NCBI GenBank assembly: GCA_016788295.1
Contig: JAEUSY010000061.1
Coordinates: 124,001-188,000, forward strand
Reading direction: 5' to 3'
Origin: Flavobacteriales bacterium
GTDB lineage: Bacteria > Bacteroidota > Bacteroidia > Flavobacteriales_F > PHOS-HE28
DNA length: 64,000 bases
Part shown: piece after piece, positions 10,601 through 19,033 of the stretch
Position numbering within the stretch: position 1 is the stretch's first letter
Layout of the letters: the number at the start of each line of letters is the position of its first letter
Position numbers and translations under genes: made by a program
The notes under the pieces: generated by a model
What the model was told of the DNA's origin: nothing
Seen by the model: only the letters and a program-made list of their open reading frames with translations
Database searches by the model: none

Positions 10601-12548
10601 TACGGTGAGCGAGTGCGACAGCTACACTTGGGCCGTGAACGGCACCACCTACACGCAGAGCGGTACCTACACCAGCGTGAACGGTTGCGCCACGGAGACC
10701 CTGGTGCTGACCATCCTCACCAGCGGAACCAACACCACCACGGAGAGCGCTTGCGATAGCTACACTTGGAGCGTGAACGGCACCACCTACACGCAGAGTG
10801 GTACCTACACGGGCGTAACGGGTTGCAGCACGGAGATCCTCGTTCTGACGATCGCCCCGAGCACGAACAACACCACCACGGAGAGCGCCTGCGGCAGCTA
10901 CACCTGGGCTGTTAACGGCACCACCTACACCCAGAGCGGTACCTACACGAGCGTGAATGGTTGCGCCACCGAGACCCTTGTGCTCACGGTGTCCATCCCC
11001 GGCACGGCCTGCAACGACAACAACCCGAACACGGGCAATGATCAACTGGATGCCAATTGCCAGTGCGTGGGTCAATTGATCGACTGCCTGGGAGTTGCCG
11101 GTGGTAGCGCCCTGCCCGGAACGCCCTGCAACGATGCCAACGCCGGTACGATCAACGATACCTGGAGCGCGAACTGCCAATGCGTTGGTGTGCCCACGGA
11201 TTGCACCGAGAACATCACCTTGAACATCACGCTCGATGCCTTCGGCAGCCAGAATACTTGGACGGTATTCATGCAAGGTTCCAACGATGTGGTTGCCGAA
11301 GGTGGTCCTTACATCAATGGCATTCCTGGTGCAGTGATCATTGAGGAGTTCTGTGTTCCTGTTGGTTGTTATCGCTTGGTCGTGAATGATGCTGCTGGTG
11401 ATGGCATAAATGGTGGCGGCTATGTGTTACGCACAAGCGGTCCCAACGGCCAACGCATTATTGACAACACCGGTAACTTCATTTCGGGAAGCACGAGTGC
11501 GATCATCGGTAATGGAGGATTCTGTCTCCCCATTGGCACCGACAAACCGATCTTCACCAGCTGCGATAAGCTGGATTGGGTCAGTGGTCAATTCTTCGTA
11601 GCGGCCCCGAATGATGCAGTGAGCGCCTTGTGGATCAACAACGCACCGAATAGTGCACAGAGCGCCAACACGGGTTATCAGTTCTGGTTCTTCGACCCGA
11701 ACGGTACATACGGCTACGCACGGTTCCGCAGCCATGCAACTTCTGATGGATTCCCAGCTGATGGGCCTACCCGTGCTTGCCACCTGCGCATCAATAACTG
11801 GAGTCCCGACCAGATCCCAACGGGCGTTCTGATGAACGTGCGCATTCGTAGCCGTGTGAACGGTGTGAACAGTGCTTGGGGGCCGACCTGCCGATTCAAA
11901 ATCGATCCGGTCCGTGCCGCCTGCCCATTGACCAAGCTGAACGATATCCCCGGCCAGATCACCTATAGCTGTGGTGTAACGCGCAGTTGGGGCGGCACCA
12001 ATCGTTTGTGGGCCCGTGCCGTGGATGGTGCCACCCAGTACCAGTTCCGCTTCACCAGCAGTGAATTGACCTCGCCTATAGTGCGTACTACGACCGGCCA
12101 GACATTGGAGCTTACTTGGACGCCCGCTCTGCCTAATGGTACCTACCAAGTTCAAGTACGTGCCTTCAAGAACGGCGAATGGTGTGTGACCAACCTGCCA
12201 TGGGGCGACGAATGCAACGTTACGATCACCGGCAGCTCAACCACTGGCGCTGGAATGACCCAGCAGAACGGAGGTGCTGCTCAGAGCGCCGAGCTCACCA
12301 TGTTCCCCAACCCCAACCGGGGCGATCTGCTTACGCTCAGCCTGAGTGCTGTTGAGCAGGGTGTGAACACCGTAAGCGTGGACATCTACGATCTGACCGG
12401 CGCTGTGGTGAGCAGCCGTACCGTCGCTGTGAACGATGGTATGGTGTACCAAGTACTTGAACTGAACGAGATGGCCAGCGGCCTCTACATGGTGAATATC
12501 ACCGCAGGCGGCCAGCGCTACACTGAGCGCCTTGTGGTCAGCAAGTGA
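7644..12548 (+). CDS. Giant repetitive T9SS-exported surface protein
   Basis: A 1634-residue secreted protein (signal peptide ends near TSAWAQ). In order: an N-terminal domain; a Cys-rich PGTPCNDNNPCT motif; an Ig-like segment; three tandem ~80-residue repeats of bacterial Ig-2 type (nt ~8615-9340, TWSSGNTGVATINPTTG); twelve ~46-residue repeats (nt ~9341-10990, ECDSYTW...TYTQSGTY...NGC); two more CNDNNP/CNDANA Cys motifs; the module shared with the protease at 53; and a fibronectin-like region. It ends in a T9SS sorting domain (MFPNPNRGD...GLYMVNIT). Each short repeat carries two cysteines at fixed spacing. The architecture suggests an adhesin or a structural surface filament; no catalytic motif was seen. 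A strong terminator follows. Confidence 0.82.
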   Translation: MFRNLRSMTLARVAGTFLLALGATSAWAQPGDVNRIDIRLVQSGANQLEVQLRPNNQWTETDGVVNLTFALRWQTSTGATISGLANLSQSDPCFQAGIPLAYNPGIVNVDANGFRYRGFNANGAGWDPADGCSYAANTWHTYARMNVSNLTGCGLFEVVVSDAFTAANNTNWFISLGGTNVTANSQVIGPGVQLGACNADCLGVIGGTALPGTPCNDNNPCTINDVYTGTAPNCGCAGTPVSGPSITAAGSNSPICAGSTLNLNASATGSGTITYSWTGPNGFSAPNTQNPSITNATTAATGTYTVTASNGCGTNATQNVSVTVTAAPSVGTLSGNQAICVGGSTTFTSTVGGGTWSSGNTGVATINPTTGAISGVSAGSTTMTYTVAGTGGCSDATATRTVTVTAAPSAGTLSGTQAICVGGSTTFSSTVTGGTWSSGNTGVATINPTTGAISGVTAGSTTMTYTVAGTGGCANATATRTVTVTAAPSAGTLSGTQAICVGGSTTFSSTVTGGTWSSGNTGVATINPTTGAISGVSAGSTTMTYTVAGTGGCSDATATRTVTVTATTSNTTTESACDSYTWIENGVTYSQSGTYTVVNGCNTEILVLTITQSTSNTTTLTQCDSYTWPVNGQTYTQSGTYTSVNGCATEVLVLTIVTSTNNTTTVTECDSYTWNVNGVTYTQSGTYTSVSGCGTQTLVLTITPSTNNTTTVSECDSYTWSVNGTTYTQSGTYTSVTGCATETLVLTITPSTNNTTTVSECDSYTWSVNGTTYTQSGTYTSVNGCATETLVLTILTGGTNTTTESACDSYTWSVNGTTYTQSGTYTSVTGCSTEILVLTIIPSTNNTITVSECDSYTWAVNGTTYTQSGTYTSVNGCATETLVLTITPSTNNTTTVSECNSYTWAVNGTTYTQSGTYTSVNGCATETLVLTILTGGTNTTTESACDSYTWSVNGTTYTQSGTYTSVTGCSTEILVLTIIPSTNNTTTVSECDSYTWAVNGTTYTQSGTYTSVNGCATETLVLTILTSGTNTTTESACDSYTWSVNGTTYTQSGTYTGVTGCSTEILVLTIAPSTNNTTTESACGSYTWAVNGTTYTQSGTYTSVNGCATETLVLTVSIPGTACNDNNPNTGNDQLDANCQCVGQLIDCLGVAGGSALPGTPCNDANAGTINDTWSANCQCVGVPTDCTENITLNITLDAFGSQNTWTVFMQGSNDVVAEGGPYINGIPGAVIIEEFCVPVGCYRLVVNDAAGDGINGGGYVLRTSGPNGQRIIDNTGNFISGSTSAIIGNGGFCLPIGTDKPIFTSCDKLDWVSGQFFVAAPNDAVSALWINNAPNSAQSANTGYQFWFFDPNGTYGYARFRSHATSDGFPADGPTRACHLRINNWSPDQIPTGVLMNVRIRSRVNGVNSAWGPTCRFKIDPVRAACPLTKLNDIPGQITYSCGVTRSWGGTNRLWARAVDGATQYQFRFTSSELTSPIVRTTTGQTLELTWTPALPNGTYQVQVRAFKNGEWCVTNLPWGDECNVTITGSSTTGAGMTQQNGGAAQSAELTMFPNPNRGDLLTLSLSAVEQGVNTVSVDIYDLTGAVVSSRTVAVNDGMVYQVLELNEMASGLYMVNITAGGQRYTERLVVSK
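8615..9340 (+). repeat. Three tandem 240-bp repeats (Ig-like)
   Basis: Three copies with a 240-bp period encode near-identical ~80-residue units, each starting near TLSG.QAICVGGSTTF and ending GGC..ATATRTVTVT. The nucleotide identity is high, suggesting recent duplication or gene conversion. Confidence 0.85.
9341..10990 (+). repeat. Twelve tandem ~138-bp repeats encoding Cys-paired units
   Basis: Counting SYTW motifs gives twelve units of about 46 codons. Two longer blocks starting at 10021 and 10435 are offset by 414 bp (three units) and are almost identical over about 270 nt, indicating a recent block duplication. The repeats are coding and contiguous, so this is not a CRISPR array. Confidence 0.88.
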
Positions 12549-12567
12549 TCCAGAACATCTGAAAGTG

Positions 12568-12596
12568 AGCGGGGCCGTCCATTGGACGGCCCCGCT
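12568..12596 (+). terminator. Intrinsic terminator after the giant repeat protein
   Basis: Perfect 13-bp stem (AGCGGGGCCGTCC and its complement) with a 3-nt loop, followed by TGCTTTT. It lies 20 nt after the stop codon. Confidence 0.85.
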
Positions 12597-12895
12597 TGCT
12601 TTTGGAATGTCTTACCACAGGGCAGTAGATCTAATTGGCCCGCAATTCAAAGTCTCTTTGTTCGAGGACCGCCTGCTTTGTTAGCAATGGGAACGACTCA
12701 TCACTGAACTCCTTGATCAGGAGCAATGTGCGATAGTTCGCTCTCAATCGGGGCATCTTGGTGATGCATGAACAGCGAGATTGCGATGGGTCGAATAGCT
12801 TTCATCCTTCTCTGGTAAACGCCATACGGGTCCCTTGGATCGGGCCAGCCCTCAGCGGTCGAGGTCGGTTACATGTGCTGATGTTCTGCACAACG
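12597..12895. other. Intergenic stretch with no recognised feature
   Basis: About 300 bases between two terminators of convergent transcripts. I see no convincing coding frame, RNA gene or repeat in it. Confidence 0.5.
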
Positions 12896-12900
12896 AAAAA

Positions 12901-12920
12901 GCCCCGCCGATAGGCGGGGC
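12901..12920 (-). terminator. Intrinsic terminator of the GAPDH gene
   Basis: Stem GCCCCGCC/GGCGGGGC with loop GATA. Read on the - strand it is followed by TTTTT (12900-12896). It lies 24 nt past the GAPDH stop. Confidence 0.85.
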
Positions 12921-12944
12921 TTTCCGTTACCGGATCGGTCGGTC

Positions 12945-14402
12945 TCAGTAGTAGATCAGGCGGCGAACCTTGGCAACATGCTTGGCAAGGCGGATCACCT
13001 GTTTAGTGTAACCGAACTCATTGTCATACCAGGTGTAAAGCACAACGCTCTTGCCATCGGGCGCTACGATCGTGGCGTTACTGTCGAACACGCTGCAGCA
13101 GGTGTCTCCGATGATGTCGCTGCTCACCAGTTCGGGGTCCACCTGATAATGGATCTGGTTCACCAGTTCACCGTTCAGCGCGGCCTTGCGGATCAGTGCG
13201 TTCATGGCGGCCAGGTCGGCGATGGGCTTCTTCAGCGTCAGGTTCATGATGGCCAGCGAACCGTTCGGCGTGGGCACGCGCACCGCGTTTGCCGTGAGCT
13301 TGTCCTTCAGACTGGGAATGGCCTTTGCCACGGCGGTTCCGGCACCGGTGCTGGTGATCACCATGTTGATGGCGGCACTGCGACCACGACGAGGGCCCTT
13401 GTGGTAGTTGTCCAGCAGGTTCTGGTCGTTGGTGTAGGCGTGCACGGTCTCGATATGACCTTTCTCGATGCCGAGCTCATCCTCCACCACTTTCAGGATG
13501 GGGCAGATCGCGTTGGTGGTGCAGCTTGCGGCGCTGAACACCTTTTCGTTCTCAATATCGAGATCCTTGTGGTTGATGCCGTATACCACGTTCGGGATCT
13601 CCTTGCCGGGGGCGGTGAGCAGCACTTTGGCCACACCCTTGGCCTTCAAGTGGCGCTCCAGGTCGGCACGCTTGGTAAAGGCACCGGTATTGTCGATCAC
13701 CAAGGCATTATTGATGCCGTAGGTGGTGTAGTCCACATCCTCGGGGTTGGCAGCAGCGATCAGCTGCACCAGCTGACCGTTGATCCAAATGGCTTTGTTG
13801 GGCACATCCTCGATCACGGTGCCTTTGAAGGTGCCGTGCACGCTATCGTTGCGCAGCAGGGCCGCGCGCTTCACGATCTCTGCATCCGTAAGGGTGCGGG
13901 TGACTATGGCGCGCAGGCGGAGCTGTTGACCTTTGCCTGCCTGCTTCACCAATTCGCGGGCGGCAATTCGTCCAATACGGCCAAAGCCATACAGCACCAC
14001 GTCCTGCGGAGCGATGTTCAATTTGTCCTGGCCAATGAAGCCGCTCAGGTGGTTGGTAAGGAAGGTCTTCAGATCGCCTTTTCCGCTCTGGGTGTATTCC
14101 CAGGTCAGCTTGCCAATGTCGATCTTGCTCGGTGCCAGATCCAGGTCCAACAGCGCACGGGCCACTTCAGCTGAAGTGAACACGTCGATGGGCTTCTCCA
14201 CGACGTTCTCCGCGTAATTGAAGAGCTTGATCACTTCAGAGATGCTGATGTCGAGCAGGTGGTTGCGGAACATCACGAGTTCCACGCCTTTCCCGTACAT
14301 GAGCTGGCCTACGGAATTGATCAGGTCCACAGCGGCACGTTCACGGGCCACATAATCCTTCAGTCCGGTCTCATAACCGGTCCGTGCTTCGATGGTCTGC
14401 AT
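12945..14402 (-). CDS. gap: Glyceraldehyde-3-phosphate dehydrogenase, long form
   Basis: Catalyses NAD(P)-dependent oxidation of glyceraldehyde-3-phosphate in glycolysis/gluconeogenesis. The Rossmann motif GFGRIGR is at about 139-145, the catalytic cysteine Cys294 in AASCTTNAICP, and the substrate-site sequences HAYTNDQNLLD and STGAGTAVAKA follow. At 485 residues it is about 150 longer than classical GapA because of an N-terminal extension (residues 1-130). Such long forms are common in Bacteroidota. The upstream neighbour on the same strand is rpoD. Whether NAD or NADP is used cannot be told from sequence. Confidence 0.92.
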   Translation of the reverse strand: MQTIEARTGYETGLKDYVARERAAVDLINSVGQLMYGKGVELVMFRNHLLDISISEVIKLFNYAENVVEKPIDVFTSAEVARALLDLDLAPSKIDIGKLTWEYTQSGKGDLKTFLTNHLSGFIGQDKLNIAPQDVVLYGFGRIGRIAARELVKQAGKGQQLRLRAIVTRTLTDAEIVKRAALLRNDSVHGTFKGTVIEDVPNKAIWINGQLVQLIAAANPEDVDYTTYGINNALVIDNTGAFTKRADLERHLKAKGVAKVLLTAPGKEIPNVVYGINHKDLDIENEKVFSAASCTTNAICPILKVVEDELGIEKGHIETVHAYTNDQNLLDNYHKGPRRGRSAAINMVITSTGAGTAVAKAIPSLKDKLTANAVRVPTPNGSLAIMNLTLKKPIADLAAMNALIRKAALNGELVNQIHYQVDPELVSSDIIGDTCCSVFDSNATIVAPDGKSVVLYTWYDNEFGYTKQVIRLAKHVAKVRRLIYY

Positions 14403-14448
14403 GTTGGGTCTTGAAATGGTGTTCAGTGTAGGTGTGTAAGAACAGCGC

Positions 14449-14468
14449 GCCCCGCGAAAAAGCGGGGC
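14449..14468 (-). terminator. Possible weak terminator between rpoD and gap
   Basis: Stem GCCCCGC/GCGGGGC with a 6-nt loop just past the rpoD stop. The T-run lies in the loop, not after the stem, so termination is uncertain and rpoD-gap read-through is possible. Confidence 0.4.
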
Positions 14469-14479
14469 ACGTGGTGTTG

Positions 14480-15343
14480 TTATCCGAGGTAGGCCTTCAG
14501 CAGCTTACTGCGGCTGGTATGTCGCAATCGGCGGATCGCTTTTTCCTTGATCTGTCGAACACGTTCACGGGTCAGGTCGAACTTGGCCCCTATCTCTTCG
14601 AGTGTGAGGCCGTGGTTGATGCCGATCCCGAAGAAGAGCTTCACCACATCGCGCTCGCGCTCGGTGAGGGTGCTCAGGGCACGCTCGATCTCCTTGGCCA
14701 GTGATTCATTCAGCAGCAGACGATCGGCAGGTGCACTGTCGTTGTTCGGCAGCACATCCAACAGGCTATTGCTCTCACCTTCCACGAAGGGGGCGTCCAT
14801 GCTGATGTGGCGACCGCTCACTTTCATGGTGTCCGCCACCTTTTCGGCGGGCAGGTCAAGCAAGGTGGCCAGTTCATCGGCACTGGGCGGGCGTTCGAAC
14901 TCCTGCTCCAGCTTGGCGAAGGCCTTGTTGATCTTGTTCAACGACCCCACCTGGTTCAAGGGCAGGCGCACAATGCGGCTTTGTTCGGCCAGTGCCTGCA
15001 GGATGCTCTGGCGGATCCACCAAACAGCGTAAGAGATGAACTTGAAACCACGCGTCTCATCGAAGCGCTGGGCAGCCTTGATCAGACCGAGGTTGCCCTC
15101 GTTGATCAGATCGGGCAGGCTCAGGCCTTGGTTCTGGTACTGCTTGGCAACGGAGACAACGAAGCGCAGGTTGGCTTTCACCAATTTCTCCAACGCCCGG
15201 CCATCTCCTTCCTTGATACGACGTGCAAGTTCCACTTCCTGGTCGGCGGTGATCAGACCTTCCTTGCCGATCTCTTGCAGGTATTTGTCCAGCGACTGGC
15301 TTTCCCTGTTGGTGATCGACTTGGTGATCTTAAGCTGACGCAT
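14480..15343 (-). CDS. rpoD: Primary RNA polymerase sigma factor (RpoD/SigA family)
   Basis: The housekeeping sigma factor. The start was chosen at [10 protein letters not shown], giving 287 residues, the length usual for Bacteroidota primary sigma factors, which lack region 1.1 and most of the non-conserved region. Visible parts are region 1.2 ([12 protein letters not shown]), region 2 ([19 protein letters not shown] and [10 protein letters not shown]), region 3, and the region 4 helix-turn-helix ([20 protein letters not shown]). A TACCTTTG -7 box with an upstream TTG sits about 90 nt before the start. In this phylum the protein recognises TTTG/TAnnTTTG promoters, matching boxes found across the window. 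Confidence 0.95.
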   Translation of the reverse strand: MRQLKITKSITNRESQSLDKYLQEIGKEGLITADQEVELARRIKEGDGRALEKLVKANLRFVVSVAKQYQNQGLSLPDLINEGNLGLIKAAQRFDETRGFKFISYAVWWIRQSILQALAEQSRIVRLPLNQVGSLNKINKAFAKLEQEFERPPSADELATLLDLPAEKVADTMKVSGRHISMDAPFVEGESNSLLDVLPNNDSAPADRLLLNESLAKEIERALSTLTERERDVVKLFFGIGINHGLTLEEIGAKFDLTRERVRQIKEKAIRRLRHTSRSKLLKAYLG

Positions 15344-15429
15344 CCTTGAAGCCACGGTGGTAGGGTCTTAGTAGGTGATCGATAGAAGGCAATATCCACG
15401 GAATGCTCCGTTGGAACAGAACCGGCCTG

Positions 15430-15437
15430 CAAAGGTA
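15430..15437 (-). promoter_or_regulatory. Bacteroidota-type promoter of rpoD
   Basis: TACCTTTG on the - strand with a TTG (15459-15461) 21 nt upstream, fitting the -33 TTG / -7 TAnnTTTG pattern of this phylum. It implies a leader of about 80 nt. Confidence 0.65.
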
Positions 15438-15517
15438 CGACCCCATCGGGCTACCGGACAAGAGCAGTTGAGGGCCTCTTCATTGGTGTTTAGCGAATGC
15501 ATTGGCGGTCAACGGGT

Positions 15518-16984
15518 TCAGAGCCCAAGGCCATAATAGGCCCGCTGCCCATTGGGATAAACGCCCTCGACCAGGACACCCCCTCGTTTTGTGGTCAGTA
15601 AGCGCTCCAGATCGGCTGGTGTGCGCACCGGTTCCTGGTCTATCCGTGTAATAATGAACCCTTCCTTGATCCCCGTTGAGCGGAATTTGCCCCCATTCAC
15701 GGTGGTCACCTTCACGCCGTTCTCAAGCTTCAAAGCCTTCAGCTCTTCGGCGCTGGCACTGCGGAATTCGGCACCCAATGCGGCCATTCCCGTGGTCTTG
15801 GGCGCAGTATTGGCCACGGTGGTGCCTTCTCGTCCGCGAAGGGTCACGTCCAGCACGTTTTCACGGCCCTCGCGCAACACGGTCACGGGTACTTTATCCC
15901 CAGGCCTGAACTTGCCCACTTGTTCCTGCAATTGGGGCACATTGTTCACGTCGATGTTCCCCACTTTGATGATCACGTCGCCGTCCTTGATGCCGGCCTT
16001 TTGAGCGGCCCCACCGTCGGTCAGGCCATTCACATAAACACCACGCGGCCGCACCATGCGCAGTTCCTCGGCCAATTTGGTGTCCACGTCGCGGATGCTC
16101 ACGCCGATGTAGGCCCGTTGTACGCTGCCGAACTCCATCAGGTCGCTGGTGACCTTCCGGACGATGGTGGCCGGTATGGCGAAGCTGTAGCCGGCATATT
16201 GTCCGGTAGTGCTGGCAATGGCCGTGTTGATACCGATGAGCTCGCCTTTGGCGTTCACCAAAGCACCACCGCTGTTGCCTGGGTTCACTGCGGCATCGGT
16301 CTGAATGAAGGACTCGATCGGGAAGATGTCCCGTGCAGGGTCGTATTGGAGCAGGTTGATGTTGCGTCCCTTGGCACTTACGATACCTGCGGTGACCGTA
16401 CTGGTAAGGTTCATGGGATTGCCCACGGCCAGCACCCATTCGCCCACTTTCACATCGTCGGAATTCCCGAAGGTCAGTGTGGCCAGGTCGCTTCCGTCGA
16501 TCTTTAACAGGGCGAGGTCAGTGCTGGGGTCGCGACCGATCACTTTTCCCTCGAACACCCTGCGGTCGTTCAGGTGTACCTGGATCTTGTCGGCACCCTC
16601 AACCACGTGGTTATTGGTAACGATGTAACCGTCCTGGGCGATGATCACTCCGGAGCCCGCTCCTTGCCGCATTTGCTGGTTACCGGGCGCTCGGTATCCC
16701 CAGAAGAAATCCGCGAATGGATCGCGAACGGTTACGGTGGTCTCGGTGGTCACGTGAACAACGGCGTTCACTGAGGCTTCGGCCGGTTCAATGAAGTCCA
16801 CGGCCACAGTGGTGCCGCCTGATGGACCAGGCAGGCTCACATAACGCACCTGAGCAGAAGGGGCTTGGTCTTCGGGGAAGGCCACGTGTGCATCCCGTTC
16901 ACTCAAGAGATCATGCCCTGCCAAGGCGAGCAGCGCCCCGGCAAGGCCCATGGCGAAGTAGCCGAACGTACGTTGCATGTTCAT
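15518..16984 (-). CDS. degP: Periplasmic serine protease of the HtrA/DegP (Do) family
   Basis: A protein quality-control protease/chaperone of the cell envelope. An N-terminal hydrophobic segment (about 7-24) exports or anchors it. The catalytic triad is His126 (TNNHVV), Asp156 (STDLALLKI) and Ser238 (GNSGGAL). Two PDZ domains follow (about 285-375 and 400-488). Length 488, close to E. coli DegP. Divergent from dapF. Confidence 0.93.
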   Translation of the reverse strand: MNMQRTFGYFAMGLAGALLALAGHDLLSERDAHVAFPEDQAPSAQVRYVSLPGPSGGTTVAVDFIEPAEASVNAVVHVTTETTVTVRDPFADFFWGYRAPGNQQMRQGAGSGVIIAQDGYIVTNNHVVEGADKIQVHLNDRRVFEGKVIGRDPSTDLALLKIDGSDLATLTFGNSDDVKVGEWVLAVGNPMNLTSTVTAGIVSAKGRNINLLQYDPARDIFPIESFIQTDAAVNPGNSGGALVNAKGELIGINTAIASTTGQYAGYSFAIPATIVRKVTSDLMEFGSVQRAYIGVSIRDVDTKLAEELRMVRPRGVYVNGLTDGGAAQKAGIKDGDVIIKVGNIDVNNVPQLQEQVGKFRPGDKVPVTVLREGRENVLDVTLRGREGTTVANTAPKTTGMAALGAEFRSASAEELKALKLENGVKVTTVNGGKFRSTGIKEGFIITRIDQEPVRTPADLERLLTTKRGGVLVEGVYPNGQRAYYGLGL

Positions 16985-17128
16985 TGGATTTAAAGTCTTT
17001 CAGCGTTCAAAGTTCATGCCCTTTAACTCGTTCCTAACGTTCTGTCAGTCCATTGGTATTCCCATGTCGCGTTAAAATGTGTTGATCGCCCAAAGCCATC
17101 ATGGACCCCGATATTTGCCTCACTTCTC

Positions 17129-17917
17129 ATGGGATACTCCTTTTCCAAGTGGCACGGCACAGGCAACGACTTCATTCTGCTGGATGACCGTGAGCGGGTA
17201 TTCCCTGCCGGACAGGTTGAACTTGTCCGTCGATGGTGCGATCGTCACTTCGGTATCGGTTCTGACGGGCTGATCCTGGTGCAGCCACCGAGACTTGCGG
17301 GCACAGACTTTCACATGGAGTTCTTCAATCCGGATGGGAGCCGCAGTTTCTGTGGGAATGGCAGCCGGTGTGCGTTCGCGTTCTGGAGCCAGTTGAACGA
17401 AGGCGCGCAGAACGGGCGGTTCACGGCCATTGACGGCATACATGATGGCTATTGGGAACTCGGGGAGGTTGCTATCAGCTTGCCTCGCTTACCTGGTGTA
17501 ATAAGCTGTGTGGATGGTTCGGAGGTGGATACCGTACATACTGGTTCCCCGCATGAACTTGTTTGGGTTCCCGATGTGGATCTCGTGGACATTATGAGCG
17601 ATGGACCTGGTCGTCGGTATGCCAAGCGGCACGGGCCAGGGGGAAGCAATGTGAATTATGTGCAGCCGTGTGAGAATGGCATACGTATGCGTACCTATGA
17701 ACGAGGTGTGGAAGCAGAGACCCTGAGCTGCGGTAGTGGGGTGGTCGCTGCAGCCCTGAGCGCCATGGAGCGACGGATCGCTGGTTCACCGGTGTCGGTC
17801 GCCACAAGAGGAGGTAGGCTGACAGTGAGGGCTGTGCGCGGAGATGATGGAAGCTTCGAAGATGTGCGGCTTACAGGTCCGGTGAAGGAAGTGTTCAAAG
17901 GAATGATCACGGAGTGA
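17129..17917 (+). CDS. dapF: Diaminopimelate epimerase
   Basis: Interconverts LL- and meso-diaminopimelate for lysine and peptidoglycan synthesis. The cysteine pair of the two-base mechanism is present: Cys75 in SFCGNGSRC and Cys201 in LSCGSGVVAA. The N-terminus FSKWHGTGNDF is typical. 262 residues, normal length. A GATATTTG box at 17110-17117 is a weak promoter candidate. The stop overlaps the mltG start (GTGA), so the two cell-wall genes are probably translated together. Confidence 0.94.
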   Translation: MGYSFSKWHGTGNDFILLDDRERVFPAGQVELVRRWCDRHFGIGSDGLILVQPPRLAGTDFHMEFFNPDGSRSFCGNGSRCAFAFWSQLNEGAQNGRFTAIDGIHDGYWELGEVAISLPRLPGVISCVDGSEVDTVHTGSPHELVWVPDVDLVDIMSDGPGRRYAKRHGPGGSNVNYVQPCENGIRMRTYERGVEAETLSCGSGVVAAALSAMERRIAGSPVSVATRGGRLTVRAVRGDDGSFEDVRLTGPVKEVFKGMITE

Positions 17918-18957
17918 GCATGGCACAACGAAAGCGGACCTGGAGCGTGGCCACGGTGCTTGTACTGGCCTTGGTGGCCATGCTTGGTTGGTGGCTTTGG
18001 CGCTGGGTCTCCGGACCGGCAACCACCTTCAGCGAACCAAGCAAAGTACTCTACATCCGGACAGGTGCTGGTCTTGATGAAGTGATCGATAGCTTGGAGG
18101 CGATCGGGGCAATTGAACATGCTGCTGGTTTCCGGTGGTTGAGCGAGCGGAAGAACTACACCACTCGTGTGCGCCCAGGCCGCTATCGCATAGAGAAAGG
18201 GATGAGCCTTAACGCGTTGGTCAATAGGTTGCGGGCCGGAGAACAGGAGCCGGTCCGTGTCACCTTCGCGAACATCGCCTATGTTCACGAACTGGCAGGG
18301 AAACTGGGTCGAGTGCTCGAGCCCGATTCACTGGCTTTTCTACAGGCGTTCATGGACCCTGATCTTCAGCGTGAGGTGGGGCTTAACGAGGAGACCATCA
18401 TTTCGCTCTTCATACCCGATACGTACGAGTTCTGGTGGACCACGAAACCTGAGCAGTTCATTAAACGAATGAAGCGCGAGCGTGAAGCGTTCTGGGACCA
18501 GGAACGCGTTCAGAAAGCAAAGGAGCATGGGCTTTCACCTACCGAGGTGGCCACGCTCGCTTCCATTGTACAGTCCGAGACCGTGCAAATGGGTGATGCC
18601 CCCCGCATTGCCAGGGTTTACCTCAACCGGTTGCGGATAGGGATGCCACTGCAGGCCGACCCCACCTTGAAGTTCGCGCTTGGCTTAAGGGATATCCAGC
18701 GTGTGCTGAATGCGGACAAGGAGGTGGATTCGGACTACAATACATACAAGCACACGGGTCTTCCTCCGGGCCCCATCACCATGCCGGAGCCCCGGTTCAT
18801 CGATGCTGTACTGGATGCTCCAAGGCATGATTTCCTCTATTTCTGCGCCCGTGCCGACCTGAGCGGATTCTCGGATTTCTCGAAGACCTATGAGCAGCAT
18901 CTGGTATATGCCAAGCGTTACCAGAAGGCGCTGAATGAACGAGGGATCCGCCGTTAA
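17914..18957 (+). CDS. mltG: Endolytic murein transglycosylase MltG (YceG family)
   Basis: Membrane-anchored lytic transglycosylase that cleaves nascent glycan strands. One transmembrane helix (about 10-30, rich in V/L/W) is followed by a LysM-like region and the YceG domain with LASIVQSET, YLNRLRIGMPLQADPT and YNTYKHTGLPPGPI. The Glu of the SET triplet is the candidate catalytic acid. The start may be the GTG overlapping the dapF stop or the ATG six bases later. Confidence 0.92.
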   Translation: MSMAQRKRTWSVATVLVLALVAMLGWWLWRWVSGPATTFSEPSKVLYIRTGAGLDEVIDSLEAIGAIEHAAGFRWLSERKNYTTRVRPGRYRIEKGMSLNALVNRLRAGEQEPVRVTFANIAYVHELAGKLGRVLEPDSLAFLQAFMDPDLQREVGLNEETIISLFIPDTYEFWWTTKPEQFIKRMKREREAFWDQERVQKAKEHGLSPTEVATLASIVQSETVQMGDAPRIARVYLNRLRIGMPLQADPTLKFALGLRDIQRVLNADKEVDSDYNTYKHTGLPPGPITMPEPRFIDAVLDAPRHDFLYFCARADLSGFSDFSKTYEQHLVYAKRYQKALNERGIRR

Positions 18958-19033
18958 CTGCGGAACTCCTTCGGAACACCTACGTATAAGGCCACTATTT
19001 TCGCCGCCCGTTCAATTTCAACCACAGACCCCT

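Noticed and set aside
9341-10990. Regular repeat array as a possible CRISPR
   Set aside because: Units are contiguous, in frame, without unique spacers, and encode a repeat protein.
8169-11276. 1035-codon open frame antisense to the giant repeat protein
   Set aside because: It follows the repeat periodicity of the sense gene, is low-complexity (GVGTALRVGG units) and has no start context or domain. A shadow frame.
12978-14174. 398-codon antisense frame over GAPDH
   Set aside because: The GAPDH motifs on the - strand are complete; the opposite frame shows no family features.
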